Source: an uncultured Faecalibacterium sp.
GTDB lineage: Bacteria > Bacillota > Clostridia > Oscillospirales > Ruminococcaceae
Length of the DNA: 64,000 bases
Assembly: GCA_937880095.1 (NCBI GenBank)
Contig: CALFLK010000025.1
Location: forward strand, 124,001-188,000
Direction of reading: 5' to 3'
Each line of letters begins with the position of its first letter. Position 1 is the first letter of the stretch. A model generated the notes under the pieces. It was not told the DNA's origin. It was given only the letters and a program-made list of their open reading frames with translations, and searched no databases. The position numbers and the translations under genes are program-made. This document shows, in pieces, positions 17,512 to 26,300 of this stretch.

Positions 17512-19161
17512 TCAGATTTCAGAGGTTTCACGTTTCTTGACAAATGCGCGAATCACCAGCAGCGTACCAACCATCAATGCGATGGACAGGGGCAGCATAA
17601 TAAACACATTGCGTACCATGCCGGCAATCAGGTAACAGACAAAGCTAACTGCGGCTACTGTCAACGCATACGGCAGCTGGGTGGATACATGGTTCAGGTG
17701 GTCACACTGAGCACCTGCGGAAGCCATGATGGTGGTATCCGAAATGGGAGAGCAGTGGTCACCAGCCACAGCACCAGCCATGCAGGCAGAAATGGCAATG
17801 ATCATCATTTCATTGTTCATATCATACTGGAATGCATAGGTAACAATGGGAATCAGGATACCGAAGGTGCCCCAGGAAGTACCGGTAGAGAATGCCAGGA
17901 ACACCGCAATCACAAAGACGATTGCGGGCAGCAGATTCAGCACTGCACCTGCGCTGGACTGTACCAGTGCGCCAACGAACTCGCGTGCGCCCAGAGAATC
18001 GGTCATAGCCTTCAGCGTCCATGCCAAAGTCAGAATCATAATAGCGGGAACCATGCTCTTAAAGCCTTCGGGCAGGCTCTCCATGCACTCGCGGAAATTC
18101 AGAATGCCGCGGCACATATAGTACACAACCGTGAACAGGAATGCAACGGCAGAGCCGTAAACCAGACCTTCGGATGCAACCGAGTTTGCAAAGGCATCCA
18201 CGAAATTCACGCCAGAGAAGAAACCGCCGGTGTACAGCATACCCATAACACAGCAGACAATCAGCACTGCAATGGGAATCAGCAGATCGCGCACGCGACC
18301 CTTCGGGTTGGGCTGTTCGCCTTCGGCACTGCCGTCGGGATGCTTTCCGCTGGTGTAAAGGTCACCATTCAGGCGTGCATTTGCTTCGTGCAGTGCCATG
18401 GGACCGTAATCGAACTTGCCAGCAGCCAGCGTAATCAGCATGACCAGCGTCAGGAATGCGTAGAAGTTATAGGGGATTGCGCGAATGAACAGCTCCAAGC
18501 CGTTGACACCTTCCACAAAACCCGTAACCGCAGCAGCCCAAGAAGAAATCGGGGCGATGATGCAGATGGGAGCCGCCGTAGCATCAATGATGTATGCCAG
18601 CTTTGCACGGCTGACTCTGTGACCATCGGTGACGGGACGCATCACGCTGCCAACTGTCAGGCAGTTGAAGTAGTCGTCGATGAAAATCATCACGCCCAGT
18701 GCCACAGTAGCGAGCTGTGCGCCCACACGGCTCTTGATGTGACCTTCTGCCCAGCGACCGAACGCAGCCGAACCGCCGGCTTTGTTCATCAGGTAAACCA
18801 TCGAGCCCAGCAGAACCAGGAACAGCAGGATGCCTGCGTTACCTGCATTTGCCAGCGAGGACTCTACCATGCCCCAAGTAAACACATGCTCCATGGTCAT
18901 GCTGAAATTGAAGTTAGCATACAAAAGACCGCCTACCAGAATACCCACAAACAGGGAAGAGTAGACCTCTTTCGTGATCAGTGCCAAACCGATTGCAACA
19001 ACCGGGGGCAGCAGCGACCATGCGGTGCAGAAAAAGGGGCTGACATACTCTGCCGCTGCGGGTTCGCCCTCTGCAAACGCACATACGGTCAAAGCAGCCA
19101 CTGCCAGCAGCACGCCCAGAGCGATGCGGCCGATTTGTCTCGAACGACTGTGATTTTCCAT
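17512..19161 (-). CDS. NhaC family carrier, probable lysine transporter
   Basis: A 549-residue NhaC-family membrane protein with about a dozen hydrophobic segments. Family landmarks include FIDDYFNCLTVGSVMRP and FSTGTSWGTFG. NhaC proteins are usually named Na+/H+ antiporters, but this gene is preceded by a lysine riboswitch plus terminator, and the NhaC-type LysW group has been predicted to be lysine transporters on that basis. Lysine import is therefore the better guess. An odd feature is the first segment, which looks like a cleavable signal ending in CAFAEG. AAGGAGG precedes the chosen ATG; an upstream in-frame start lacks a ribosome site. Confidence 0.88.
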   Translation of the reverse strand: MENHSRSRQIGRIALGVLLAVAALTVCAFAEGEPAAAEYVSPFFCTAWSLLPPVVAIGLALITKEVYSSLFVGILVGGLLYANFNFSMTMEHVFTWGMVESSLANAGNAGILLFLVLLGSMVYLMNKAGGSAAFGRWAEGHIKSRVGAQLATVALGVMIFIDDYFNCLTVGSVMRPVTDGHRVSRAKLAYIIDATAAPICIIAPISSWAAAVTGFVEGVNGLELFIRAIPYNFYAFLTLVMLITLAAGKFDYGPMALHEANARLNGDLYTSGKHPDGSAEGEQPNPKGRVRDLLIPIAVLIVCCVMGMLYTGGFFSGVNFVDAFANSVASEGLVYGSAVAFLFTVVYYMCRGILNFRECMESLPEGFKSMVPAIMILTLAWTLKAMTDSLGAREFVGALVQSSAGAVLNLLPAIVFVIAVFLAFSTGTSWGTFGILIPIVTYAFQYDMNNEMMIIAISACMAGAVAGDHCSPISDTTIMASAGAQCDHLNHVSTQLPYALTVAAVSFVCYLIAGMVRNVFIMLPLSIALMVGTLLVIRAFVKKRETSEI

Positions 19162-19250
19162 GATTTCCTCCTTGCTGTCGATGTGTGCCAGCACACCGAC
19201 AACGATCTCCATTTTTTCCTACTTTACGTTTCGTCCCGGAAAAACACACA

Positions 19251-19288
19251 AAAAAACGGGAGCCATGGCGCGTTACCATGACTCCCGG
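19251..19288 (-). terminator. Riboswitch-associated terminator
   Basis: Stem CGGGAGTCATGG/CCATGGCTCCCG (one wobble) followed by seven T on the minus strand, between the lysine aptamer and the carrier gene. It is the expression platform of the riboswitch. Confidence 0.88.
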
Positions 19289-19325
19289 AATTTACTCTGT
19301 TACAAGTACACGTTCCTAAGACCAC

Positions 19326-19494
19326 GACAGCGCTCCACAGGTCGCAAAACCCGTGACAGACCAGAGGATATTATCCCAAGATCCGGCTATTTTCTGTCAG
19401 GCAACAGAAAATGCCTCGGCGACGGCCCCTTTCGCTCCCCCCGGCTGCCTGCCTTAACTTGGGAAAGCTACTCTTGACGCGTCGCGCCTCTATC
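19326..19494 (-). promoter_or_regulatory. Lysine riboswitch (L-box)
   Basis: Minus-strand aptamer with the conserved L-box pieces in order: GATAGAGGCGCGA, AAGAGTA, GAAAGGGG, GTCGCCGA and a closing P1 strand CTGTC that pairs with the starting GATAG (one G-U). It lies between a canonical promoter and an intrinsic terminator ahead of the NhaC-family gene. By comparison with the lysC leader of Bacillus, bound lysine should favour termination. Confidence 0.93.
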
Positions 19495-19520
19495 ATGTAA
19501 TTTTCGATTGGACAAGTCTG

Positions 19521-19548
19521 ATTATAACCACTTCTCCGAGAATGTCAA
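19521..19548 (-). promoter_or_regulatory. Promoter of the lysine riboswitch transcript
   Basis: TTGACA and TATAAT, 16 bases apart, starting about 25 bases before the aptamer. Confidence 0.88.
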
Positions 19549-19576
19549 CCGCATTTGATAAATTTTCTGCTTTTTC

Positions 19577-19620
19577 TTTTGCAGGCAAAGATTCTATATT
19601 TTGCAGGCAAAGATTCTATA
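19577..19620. repeat. Perfect 22-bp tandem duplication
   Basis: The unit TTTTGCAGGCAAAGATTCTA plus TA occurs twice head to tail without mismatch, with the beginning of a third unit following. It lies in the gap between the tRNA-Arg terminator and the riboswitch promoter. Confidence 0.9.
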
Positions 19621-19783
19621 TTTTTTGCTTTTCTGCGTGATTTTTCAGGATCTCCGTTTGCACGCAGCCTTTTTTAAGGGCTGTCACAAAAAATTTTTTT
19701 CAATATTTTCCAGCAGAACAAAACAGCTGATCGAACACTGGAATCTGCGTTTTTCTTTTCTCGAAAAAGGTTTCGGATAAAAC

Positions 19784-19814
19784 AAAAAAGACACATCTTT
19801 CGATGTGTCTTTTT
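19784..19814 (-). terminator. Terminator of tRNA-Arg
   Basis: Stem AAAAGACACATC with complement, 4-base loop and T-run on the minus strand. Confidence 0.88.
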
Positions 19815-19890
19815 GGTGCGATGGGAGGGACTCGAACCCCCGACCTACTGGTTCGTAGCCAGTCACTCTATCCAGCTGAGCTACCAACGC
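19814..19890 (-). tRNA. tRNA-Arg(ACG)
   Basis: A 77-nt tRNA including an encoded CCA. Anticodon stem ACTGG/CCAGT encloses loop CTACGAA, anticodon ACG, normally edited to ICG and reading CGU, CGC and CGA. D-arm (AGCTCAGCTGGATAGAG) and T-arm (GGTTCGAGTCC) are standard. The acceptor GCGTTGG/CCATCGC has one U-U mismatch at the fourth pair, a small oddity. Confidence 0.95.
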
Positions 19891-19915
19891 AAACCGCTTC
19901 GCTTGAAGCTCCATT

Positions 19916-19944
19916 ATAATACCAAACCCGGAAGGCGTTGTCAA
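19916..19944 (-). promoter_or_regulatory. Promoter of tRNA-Arg
   Basis: TTGACA and TATTAT, 17 bases apart, reading leftward. Confidence 0.8.
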
Positions 19945-20164
19945 GCCTTTTTCAAAAGTTTTTTTATTTTTTCTGAAAATTCCGCTTTTATGGAAATCTT
20001 ACAAAAACGGACCGCGCTCTTTTTGCGTTCTGCCAGCATTTCACGCGCACACGATCACATCTGTTTTTTCTGCGCTGGCAGGTCTTTTTTACAAGTTGTG
20101 TGATTCCTTTTCATTCCCAGAACCATGCGGTATCTGTTTTCCACTCCGGCATTACTGAAAATAT

Positions 20165-20203
20165 AAAATCGGCGGTAACGCACTTTGCATTACCGCCGAT
20201 TTT
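20165..20203 (-). terminator. Terminator of galE
   Basis: Stem AAAATCGGCGGTAA with complement, about 80 bases after the galE stop; a smaller 7-bp hairpin (GTACACC/GGTGTAC) lies between. Confidence 0.85.
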
Positions 20204-20283
20204 ACCGCAATTTTTGTACACCTGCCGGGTGTACGGATTCTATACACTCACATCAAACCGCTGGATGTTCCGCCTTGGCGCAA

Positions 20284-21309
20284 TTAGCCCTGGGTCTTGT
20301 AGCCGTCGGGGTTCTTGCTCTGCCAGTTCCAGCTGTCACGGCACATTTCTTCAATGCCGTACTGTGCCTTCCAGCCCAGCTCACGCTCTGCCTTGGTGGG
20401 ATCTGCCCAGCACTCAGCGATGTCGCCGGGACGGCGAGGATCGATCTGGTAGGGAATCTCGTGACCGCAAGCCTTCTCGAAGGCATGGATCACCTGCAGC
20501 ACGCTGTAGCCGTTGCCGGTACCCAGGTTGCAGATGAACAGACCGCACTTGGTCTCCAGTTTGCGGATTGCGCAAACATGGCCTGCTGCCAGGTCAACAA
20601 CGTGGATGTAGTCACGGATGCCAGTGCCGTCGGGCGTGGGATAGTCGTCGCCAAAGACATGAACCTTCTCCAGCTTGCCTGCAGCAACCTTAGCAATGTA
20701 AGGAACCAGGTTGTTGGGGATGCCGTTGGGATCTTCGCCGATCAGGCCGCTTGCGTGTGCGCCGATTGGGTTGAAGTAACGCAGGATTGCCACGTTCATC
20801 TCAGGATCTGCCTTGCAGACGTCCTGCAGGATACGCTCGGTGAAAGCCTTGGTTGCACCGTAGGGGTTGGTGGTCTCACGCAGGGGAGAATCCTCGGTCA
20901 GAGGCACCTTTTCGGGATCGCCGTACACGGTTGCAGAAGAGCTGAACACAAAGTTCTTCACGTTGTAATCACGCATGACGTCCAGAATGTTCAGGGTGCA
21001 GTTGAAGTTGTTGCTGTAGTACTCGATGGGCTTCTGGCAGCTTTCGCCAACAGCCTTGTAAGCAGCAAACTGGATAACTGCATCAATGTCGGGGCACTGT
21101 GCAAAAACCTTCTGCACATCTTCCTTCTTGGACATATCAGCTTCGATGAAGCGGAAGTCCTTGCCGGAAATCTGGCGCACGCGCTCCAGCGCCAGAGGGC
21201 AGGAGTTGTAGTAGTTGTCTGCTACGATAATGTCGTAACCTGCTGCCAGCAGCTCTACGCAAGTATGGCTGCCAATGTAACCAGCACCGCCAGAGACCAA
21301 AATTGCCAT
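20284..21309 (-). CDS. galE: UDP-glucose 4-epimerase
   Basis: A 341-residue NAD-dependent epimerase of the extended SDR family. The N-terminal GGAGYIGSHT binds NAD; the catalytic SSSATVYG serine and YGATKAFTE tyrosine/lysine pair are present, as is the substrate region YFNPIGAHASGLIGEDPNG. It interconverts UDP-glucose and UDP-galactose in the Leloir pathway and for glycan synthesis. It has its own promoter and an AAAGGAG ribosome site. galM follows upstream on the same strand, with a terminator between, so they are neighbours rather than one operon. Confidence 0.96.
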   Translation of the reverse strand: MAILVSGGAGYIGSHTCVELLAAGYDIIVADNYYNSCPLALERVRQISGKDFRFIEADMSKKEDVQKVFAQCPDIDAVIQFAAYKAVGESCQKPIEYYSNNFNCTLNILDVMRDYNVKNFVFSSSATVYGDPEKVPLTEDSPLRETTNPYGATKAFTERILQDVCKADPEMNVAILRYFNPIGAHASGLIGEDPNGIPNNLVPYIAKVAAGKLEKVHVFGDDYPTPDGTGIRDYIHVVDLAAGHVCAIRKLETKCGLFICNLGTGNGYSVLQVIHAFEKACGHEIPYQIDPRRPGDIAECWADPTKAERELGWKAQYGIEEMCRDSWNWQSKNPDGYKTQG

Positions 21310-21358
21310 AATGAAACACTCCTTTTACCTGTTTGAGAAATCGTTCTTTTGTATTTTC

Positions 21359-21387
21359 AGCATAACGCTGTCATCCAATAAAATCAA
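21359..21387 (-). promoter_or_regulatory. Promoter of galE
   Basis: TTGATT and TATGCT, 17 bases apart, reading leftward. Confidence 0.6.
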
Positions 21388-21500
21388 GAGGAAACATGTA
21401 TACACAGTATATCCTTTTGTTGCGTACTTTTCCCAAAAGAGCTTTTTTATCGGGAAATCAAACAGTTTTACGATGGATATTTGTGCGGAAAGGCAAAAGC

Positions 21501-21534
21501 AAAAGCTCCCCCTGCATACAGCCGGAGGAGCCTT
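21501..21534 (-). terminator. Terminator of galM
   Basis: Stem GCTCCTCC/GGGGGAGC (one wobble) followed by TTTTGCTTTT on the minus strand. Confidence 0.7.
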
Positions 21535-21552
21535 GGTTTTTTCTGATGTGTT

Positions 21553-22611
21553 TTACAGCTTTCCGCACTGTTTACCGGTAAAGAACCGCAGCGTAGTGGT
21601 TGCACGGAATACCTTGCCTGCGTGCAGCACTGTGCTGGGGAAGTTGGGGAAACTGGGCGAGCAGGGATAGTGCTGGGTTTCCAGCGCAAAGCCGGAATAT
21701 TTCTGTGCCTTTGCGCCACCCTTCAGCGGCGTTTTTACATCGCCGTAGAAGTTGGCGGTATACAGCTGCACACCCGGCTGTGTGGTATACACTTTCATAC
21801 TGATGCCCGTCTTTTCACTAAATGCCCATGCGCAAATGCTCTGGGATGCGCCACGGGGGCGGTCAATCACAAAGCAATGGTCGTATCCATCACCTACCAG
21901 ATCCATCTGGGGGTATCCGCTGCCGAAATCCTGACCGATATACTTACCGGCAGTGAAATCCATCGGCGTACCCTTGACCGGCAAAATACGTCCGGTGGGG
22001 CAGGTCTGCTCGTTACCCTCCAGATACTGAGAGCAATACAAGCGCAGCTTCTGCTTTTCAATGGTGCCTTCGCCGTCCAGATTGAAATAGCTGTGGTTGG
22101 TCAAGTTGACCAGCGTATCCGCATCACTGGACGCCCGATACTCCATCCGGAACGCATTATCCGGCGTCAGCGTGTAGCGCACCGAAATCTTCATATTCCC
22201 GGGGAAACCATCCTCGCCATCGGGGCTGTCTGCTTCCAGCAGCAGCGAATCGCCAAATACTTTTACCCGGAACATCTTTCGGGAAAAACAGCCATGCAAA
22301 TGATTGGGTCCATTGTTGGCTTCCAGCTGGTAAGTTTTGCCCTCTAGGGTAAACTGTGCATCCTGAATGCGGTTTGCGTAGCGCCCCACAAAGCTGCCGG
22401 TAAACGCATCTTCGTTTTCATAATCAGCCAGGGTATCATGGCCCAGCACCACATCCACCATACCGGTCTTTGCTGGCACAACGATCGAGCGGATGATACA
22501 ACCATAATCCAGAACCGACACAGCCAAGCCGTTCGGGTTTGCAAGCGTATATTCTGTTACCGAGGCGCCATCCTGATTGACACCGAAAGGCCGGGAAGTG
22601 ATCTTTGCCAT
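21553..22611 (-). CDS. galM: Aldose 1-epimerase (galactose mutarotase)
   Basis: A 352-residue mutarotase that interconverts alpha and beta anomers of galactose or glucose. Landmarks are the substrate-binding NNGPNHLHGC, the catalytic His in NLTNHSYFNL and the C-terminal FALETQHYPCSPSFPNFPST with the general-base Glu. AGGAGG precedes the chosen ATG; an upstream in-frame methionine is discounted because it would overlap the promoter. It works with galE on incoming galactose. No galactokinase or uridylyltransferase is in the window. Confidence 0.95.
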   Translation of the reverse strand: MAKITSRPFGVNQDGASVTEYTLANPNGLAVSVLDYGCIIRSIVVPAKTGMVDVVLGHDTLADYENEDAFTGSFVGRYANRIQDAQFTLEGKTYQLEANNGPNHLHGCFSRKMFRVKVFGDSLLLEADSPDGEDGFPGNMKISVRYTLTPDNAFRMEYRASSDADTLVNLTNHSYFNLDGEGTIEKQKLRLYCSQYLEGNEQTCPTGRILPVKGTPMDFTAGKYIGQDFGSGYPQMDLVGDGYDHCFVIDRPRGASQSICAWAFSEKTGISMKVYTTQPGVQLYTANFYGDVKTPLKGGAKAQKYSGFALETQHYPCSPSFPNFPSTVLHAGKVFRATTTLRFFTGKQCGKL

Positions 22612-22669
22612 AATGTAAGCCTCCTGTCCAAAGGAAATACTATAAATCAGCATTCCCCATATTGTTATC

Positions 22670-22698
22670 ATTGTATCACAAAATTATGTAATTTCCAA
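22670..22698 (-). promoter_or_regulatory. Promoter of galM
   Basis: TTGGAA and TACAAT, 17 bases apart, reading leftward. Confidence 0.7.
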
Positions 22699-22773
22699 CG
22701 AATACTCATGGTCATTCAGCACAAATTTCCGTCCATTTTTTGTAGACATGGCACCGTCTTTCTGCTGCCGGAT

Positions 22774-23379
22774 TTACAGCGTCACGCCAAGCCCGCGGCT
22801 GAGCAGCTGTACCGCATCCTGCCGCAGGGTTTCTGCATAGATTTTTCCATTGCGGCGCAGCCCGGCTGCAAAACCAGCCTCGACAGAAATGATACAAAAA
22901 TCAAAGTAATCCTTGGGGGTGTGCGGGTCCATACCAGCCTGTACCGCGCGCTGATATGCGCAGTTCAGCAGCGCATCCAGCGCTTGCGCAAAGTGGGTAT
23001 CGGGACCTAAAAGCTCCTGATCCCTCGCGTTCGGCTCACCATGCTGCAACACCCGCATGACCAGCTCATACACGACAAAGCGGTGCCCCACCAAGTCCTG
23101 AATATAATCCATGACCCGCCGGGTCAGCGCGGTAAAATCTTCTGCTTCTTCTACGCAGGCAGTCAGGCGATTTACCTCTTGACTCAGGCAGTAAGACAGC
23201 GTTCCCTTCAGGATTTCTTCTTTGGAAGAAAAGTATTCATACAGGGTTCCTTTGCCCATACCGGCAGCATCCGCAATCTGCTGCACACGCATTCCATGCA
23301 GGTCTGCGCCCTGATTCGCCAAAGTCAGGACTGCACGGTACACCTGCTGCGCCTCGGGGCTTTGCATTTTATCCGTCAT
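22774..23379 (-). CDS. TetR family transcriptional regulator
   Basis: A 201-residue TetR-type repressor. The HTH is at about residues 28-55 (MRVQQIADAAGMGKGTLYEYFSSKEE), followed by an all-helical ligand domain. Its ATG overlaps the stop of the RND exporter by four bases and uses a GGAGGAGG site inside the exporter gene, so it is the second gene of the exporter operon. A textbook TetR-type palindrome lies upstream of the operon, predicting that it represses its own transcription and the exporter's, with an exported compound as likely inducer. Confidence 0.92.
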   Translation of the reverse strand: MTDKMQSPEAQQVYRAVLTLANQGADLHGMRVQQIADAAGMGKGTLYEYFSSKEEILKGTLSYCLSQEVNRLTACVEEAEDFTALTRRVMDYIQDLVGHRFVVYELVMRVLQHGEPNARDQELLGPDTHFAQALDALLNCAYQRAVQAGMDPHTPKDYFDFCIISVEAGFAAGLRRNGKIYAETLRQDAVQLLSRGLGVTL

Positions 23380-26300
23380 TTTGCTGTTTCCTCCTCCGAC
23401 TGGACATTATCGCTGCCCACATGGGCAGCAGCCAGAAATTCTGCCGCATCGTCCAGCTCGGTATCCAAATCTTCCTCGCCCAGATCCACATTCAGCGGCT
23501 GGTGCTTGAACAAAATATCGTACATGATCGGCACGATATACAGGGTCATAATGGTTGCGTACAGCAGACCACCCGCAATGACGACTGCCATACCGCCGCC
23601 CAGCTGGCTGCCCATATCGTCGCCAAAAATCAGCTGTGCCATTGCCAGAATGGTGGTCAGTGCTGTCATCAGAATCGGGCGCATACGGGTGCAGCCTGCT
23701 GCAATCAGTGCAGGTCGGCGCTCCATACCGCCCATACGCAGCTGGTTGGTATAGTCTACAAATACGATACCGTTGTTGACGACCGTACCCATCAGCACCA
23801 AGAAGCCCATCAGGCTCAACATACTCAACTGCTGACCGTACAGCATCAAGCCCAGCAGACCGCCGGTAAATGCCAGCGGAACGGTAAACAGCACGATAAA
23901 CGGAGACAGCAAGCTCTGGAACTGTGCCACCATAACCAGATAGACAAAAATCAGTGCGACCACAAGCAACAGCAGCATCTGACGCATCATTTCCTTGACC
24001 TGCTCGGTTTCACCGCCGATATGCAGGCGGCAGCCATCCGGCATACGGTCGGATGCAGCATACTCGTCCAGCTTGTGCTGCAATTCACGGGACAGCAGGG
24101 TGGTGTTGTAACCCGGCATGGTTTCGGCTGTAACCGTCATATAGCGGGTCTGGTTTTCTCTGTGTACGGTATCCACGCTGGTGGTGTGCTCAATCGAAGC
24201 AAACTCGCCCAACGTATGCTGTTCGGTGGTCTGACCGCCCATGCTGTCCATAACCGTGCAGTTGAAGGGAATCTCCATCAGATTTTCCACTGTGACCAAA
24301 TCGGTCATATCCTGCACAGTAACCTGCATTGCCACACCGTCCACCGTAATGCTGGTAGAAGATGCAGTCGTAGTCATACGGTTGGAAATTTCCTGATAAA
24401 TCTGTGCTACCGTCAAGCCGTAACGCATTGCAGCATCCCGGTCGATGTTCAGCTGAATGGTTTGGTCGCCGTTTTCTGCCAAGCCATTGGATGCGTTGGT
24501 AAAGCCCTCGACGCTGTTCACGATGTCCACAACATCTTCCGTGACCTGTGTAATGGTCTTCAAGTCGTTGCCGTACACTTCCAGCGACAGACCACCGCCC
24601 ATCATGCCGGACATATCCGACATACCGCCGGCCCCTGCCTGAATGGTACAATTCAAACCTTCTGCGGCAGCCGTCAAATCCTCGCACAGTTGGGCAATTT
24701 CATCTGCGCCGGGGTTTTCGTTTTCCGTGGTTACATAGCCCATGTAACTGCGGATGATGCCATCCTCGCCGGCACTGTTGCTCATAATGCCCACGTCCTG
24801 TACACCGGACACCTGCATCATCGCATCCATTGCCGCATCGACCGCTTCATAGGATTCGGTCTGGCTCAAAGTTTCATCAGTCGAAATCATAACCTGAACT
24901 TCGCTGGAGGTCATTTCCGGCAGAATCACCACGCCCATCACAATCACACGATACACGCAGAACACCAGCAGACCGCCTGCAATCGCCAGCGGAACCGCAC
25001 GATGACGCAAGCACCAATCCAACGATTTACCGTACACATTCTGTACTTTATCGAACAGGGGGTGCGGGCGGTTTTTGCTGTGTTTCAAAACGGTACTGCC
25101 TGCCGCAGGTACCACCGTCATTGCCACAATCAGCGATGCCACCAGACAATAGGTGATTGCCAAGCCCATCGGCATCAACAGCTCACGCACTGTACCCTTG
25201 GTAAACACCATGGGCAGGAATACGCAAATCGTGGTCAGGGTGCTGGCAATGATGGAACCCGCCACCTGTTTGGTGCCTTGTACCGCAGCGCGTGCGGGCG
25301 AAACACCGCGTGCACGCAGACGGTAGATATTCTCGATGACAACCACCGAGTTATCTACCAGCATACCGATACCCAGCGCCAAACCGGACAGGGTCATCAT
25401 ATTCAGGGAGAGGTGGGAGAAGTACATCAAAACGATAGCGAACAAAACGCTCAGCGGGATGCTGATACTAACCACCAGCGTAGGCTTAAAGTCCTTCAGG
25501 AACAACGCCAGAACAATGATTGCCAGCAGCGCACCCAGCACCATACTGGACACAACGCTGTTCACAATCAGGGTGATGTAATCACCCTGATCCATCAGCA
25601 CAACCGAAGTAAAACCATCGTATTTTTCAGTCAGCTCTTTCAGGGCGCTCTTGCACTGGCGGGACACTTCGTTTGTACCTGCCGTAGAGCCTTTATACAC
25701 GCTCAGAACCACCGCATTGCTGCCGTTCAGGCGGGTGTAGCTGTCCATTGCGTTGTCGATGACTGTAATATCCGCCACGTCGGACAGACGCACATCACCA
25801 ATGCCATCCACATGGCACAAAAGTGCCTGGGAAATATCCTCGCTGCTGGTGTATTCCTCACCGATTTTCAGCAGCCATGCGTTATCATTTTCATCGTCAA
25901 TGTAACCCGCCGGCATGGAGAAGTTCTGTGCGTAAATCATGCCGGACAGGGTAGAAACATTCAAAAGTGTGTCCAGATTTGCGTGTTCCAGTGCCTGCTC
26001 TCGTGCGCTTTCGTACTGTTCCCGCGCAGCTTTCAGCTGAGCTTCCAGTGCGATCAGCTGATTCTGTCCGGTTGCAAAACCCACCGCAGCTTCCAACTGT
26101 GCCTGACCCAGACCGCCAATGGCAGCTTTCAGCGCTTCTACCAGCTGAGGAACGGCTTCTACCTGTGCCGCCAGCTTTTCCAGCGTCTGCACCACGGCGT
26201 CCACCACCGTATTCAGGACAGAATCCTGTGCCGGGATTTCGCTTTCCGCCGGGGTATCTGTTTCAGGTACAGGCGCACGCACCGCATCCAACACCGTTTT

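Noticed and set aside
19684..20103. Short frames across tRNA-Arg with plausible-looking peptides on both strands
   Set aside because: They read through the tRNA gene and its terminator; such tRNA-derived peptides are a common false annotation.
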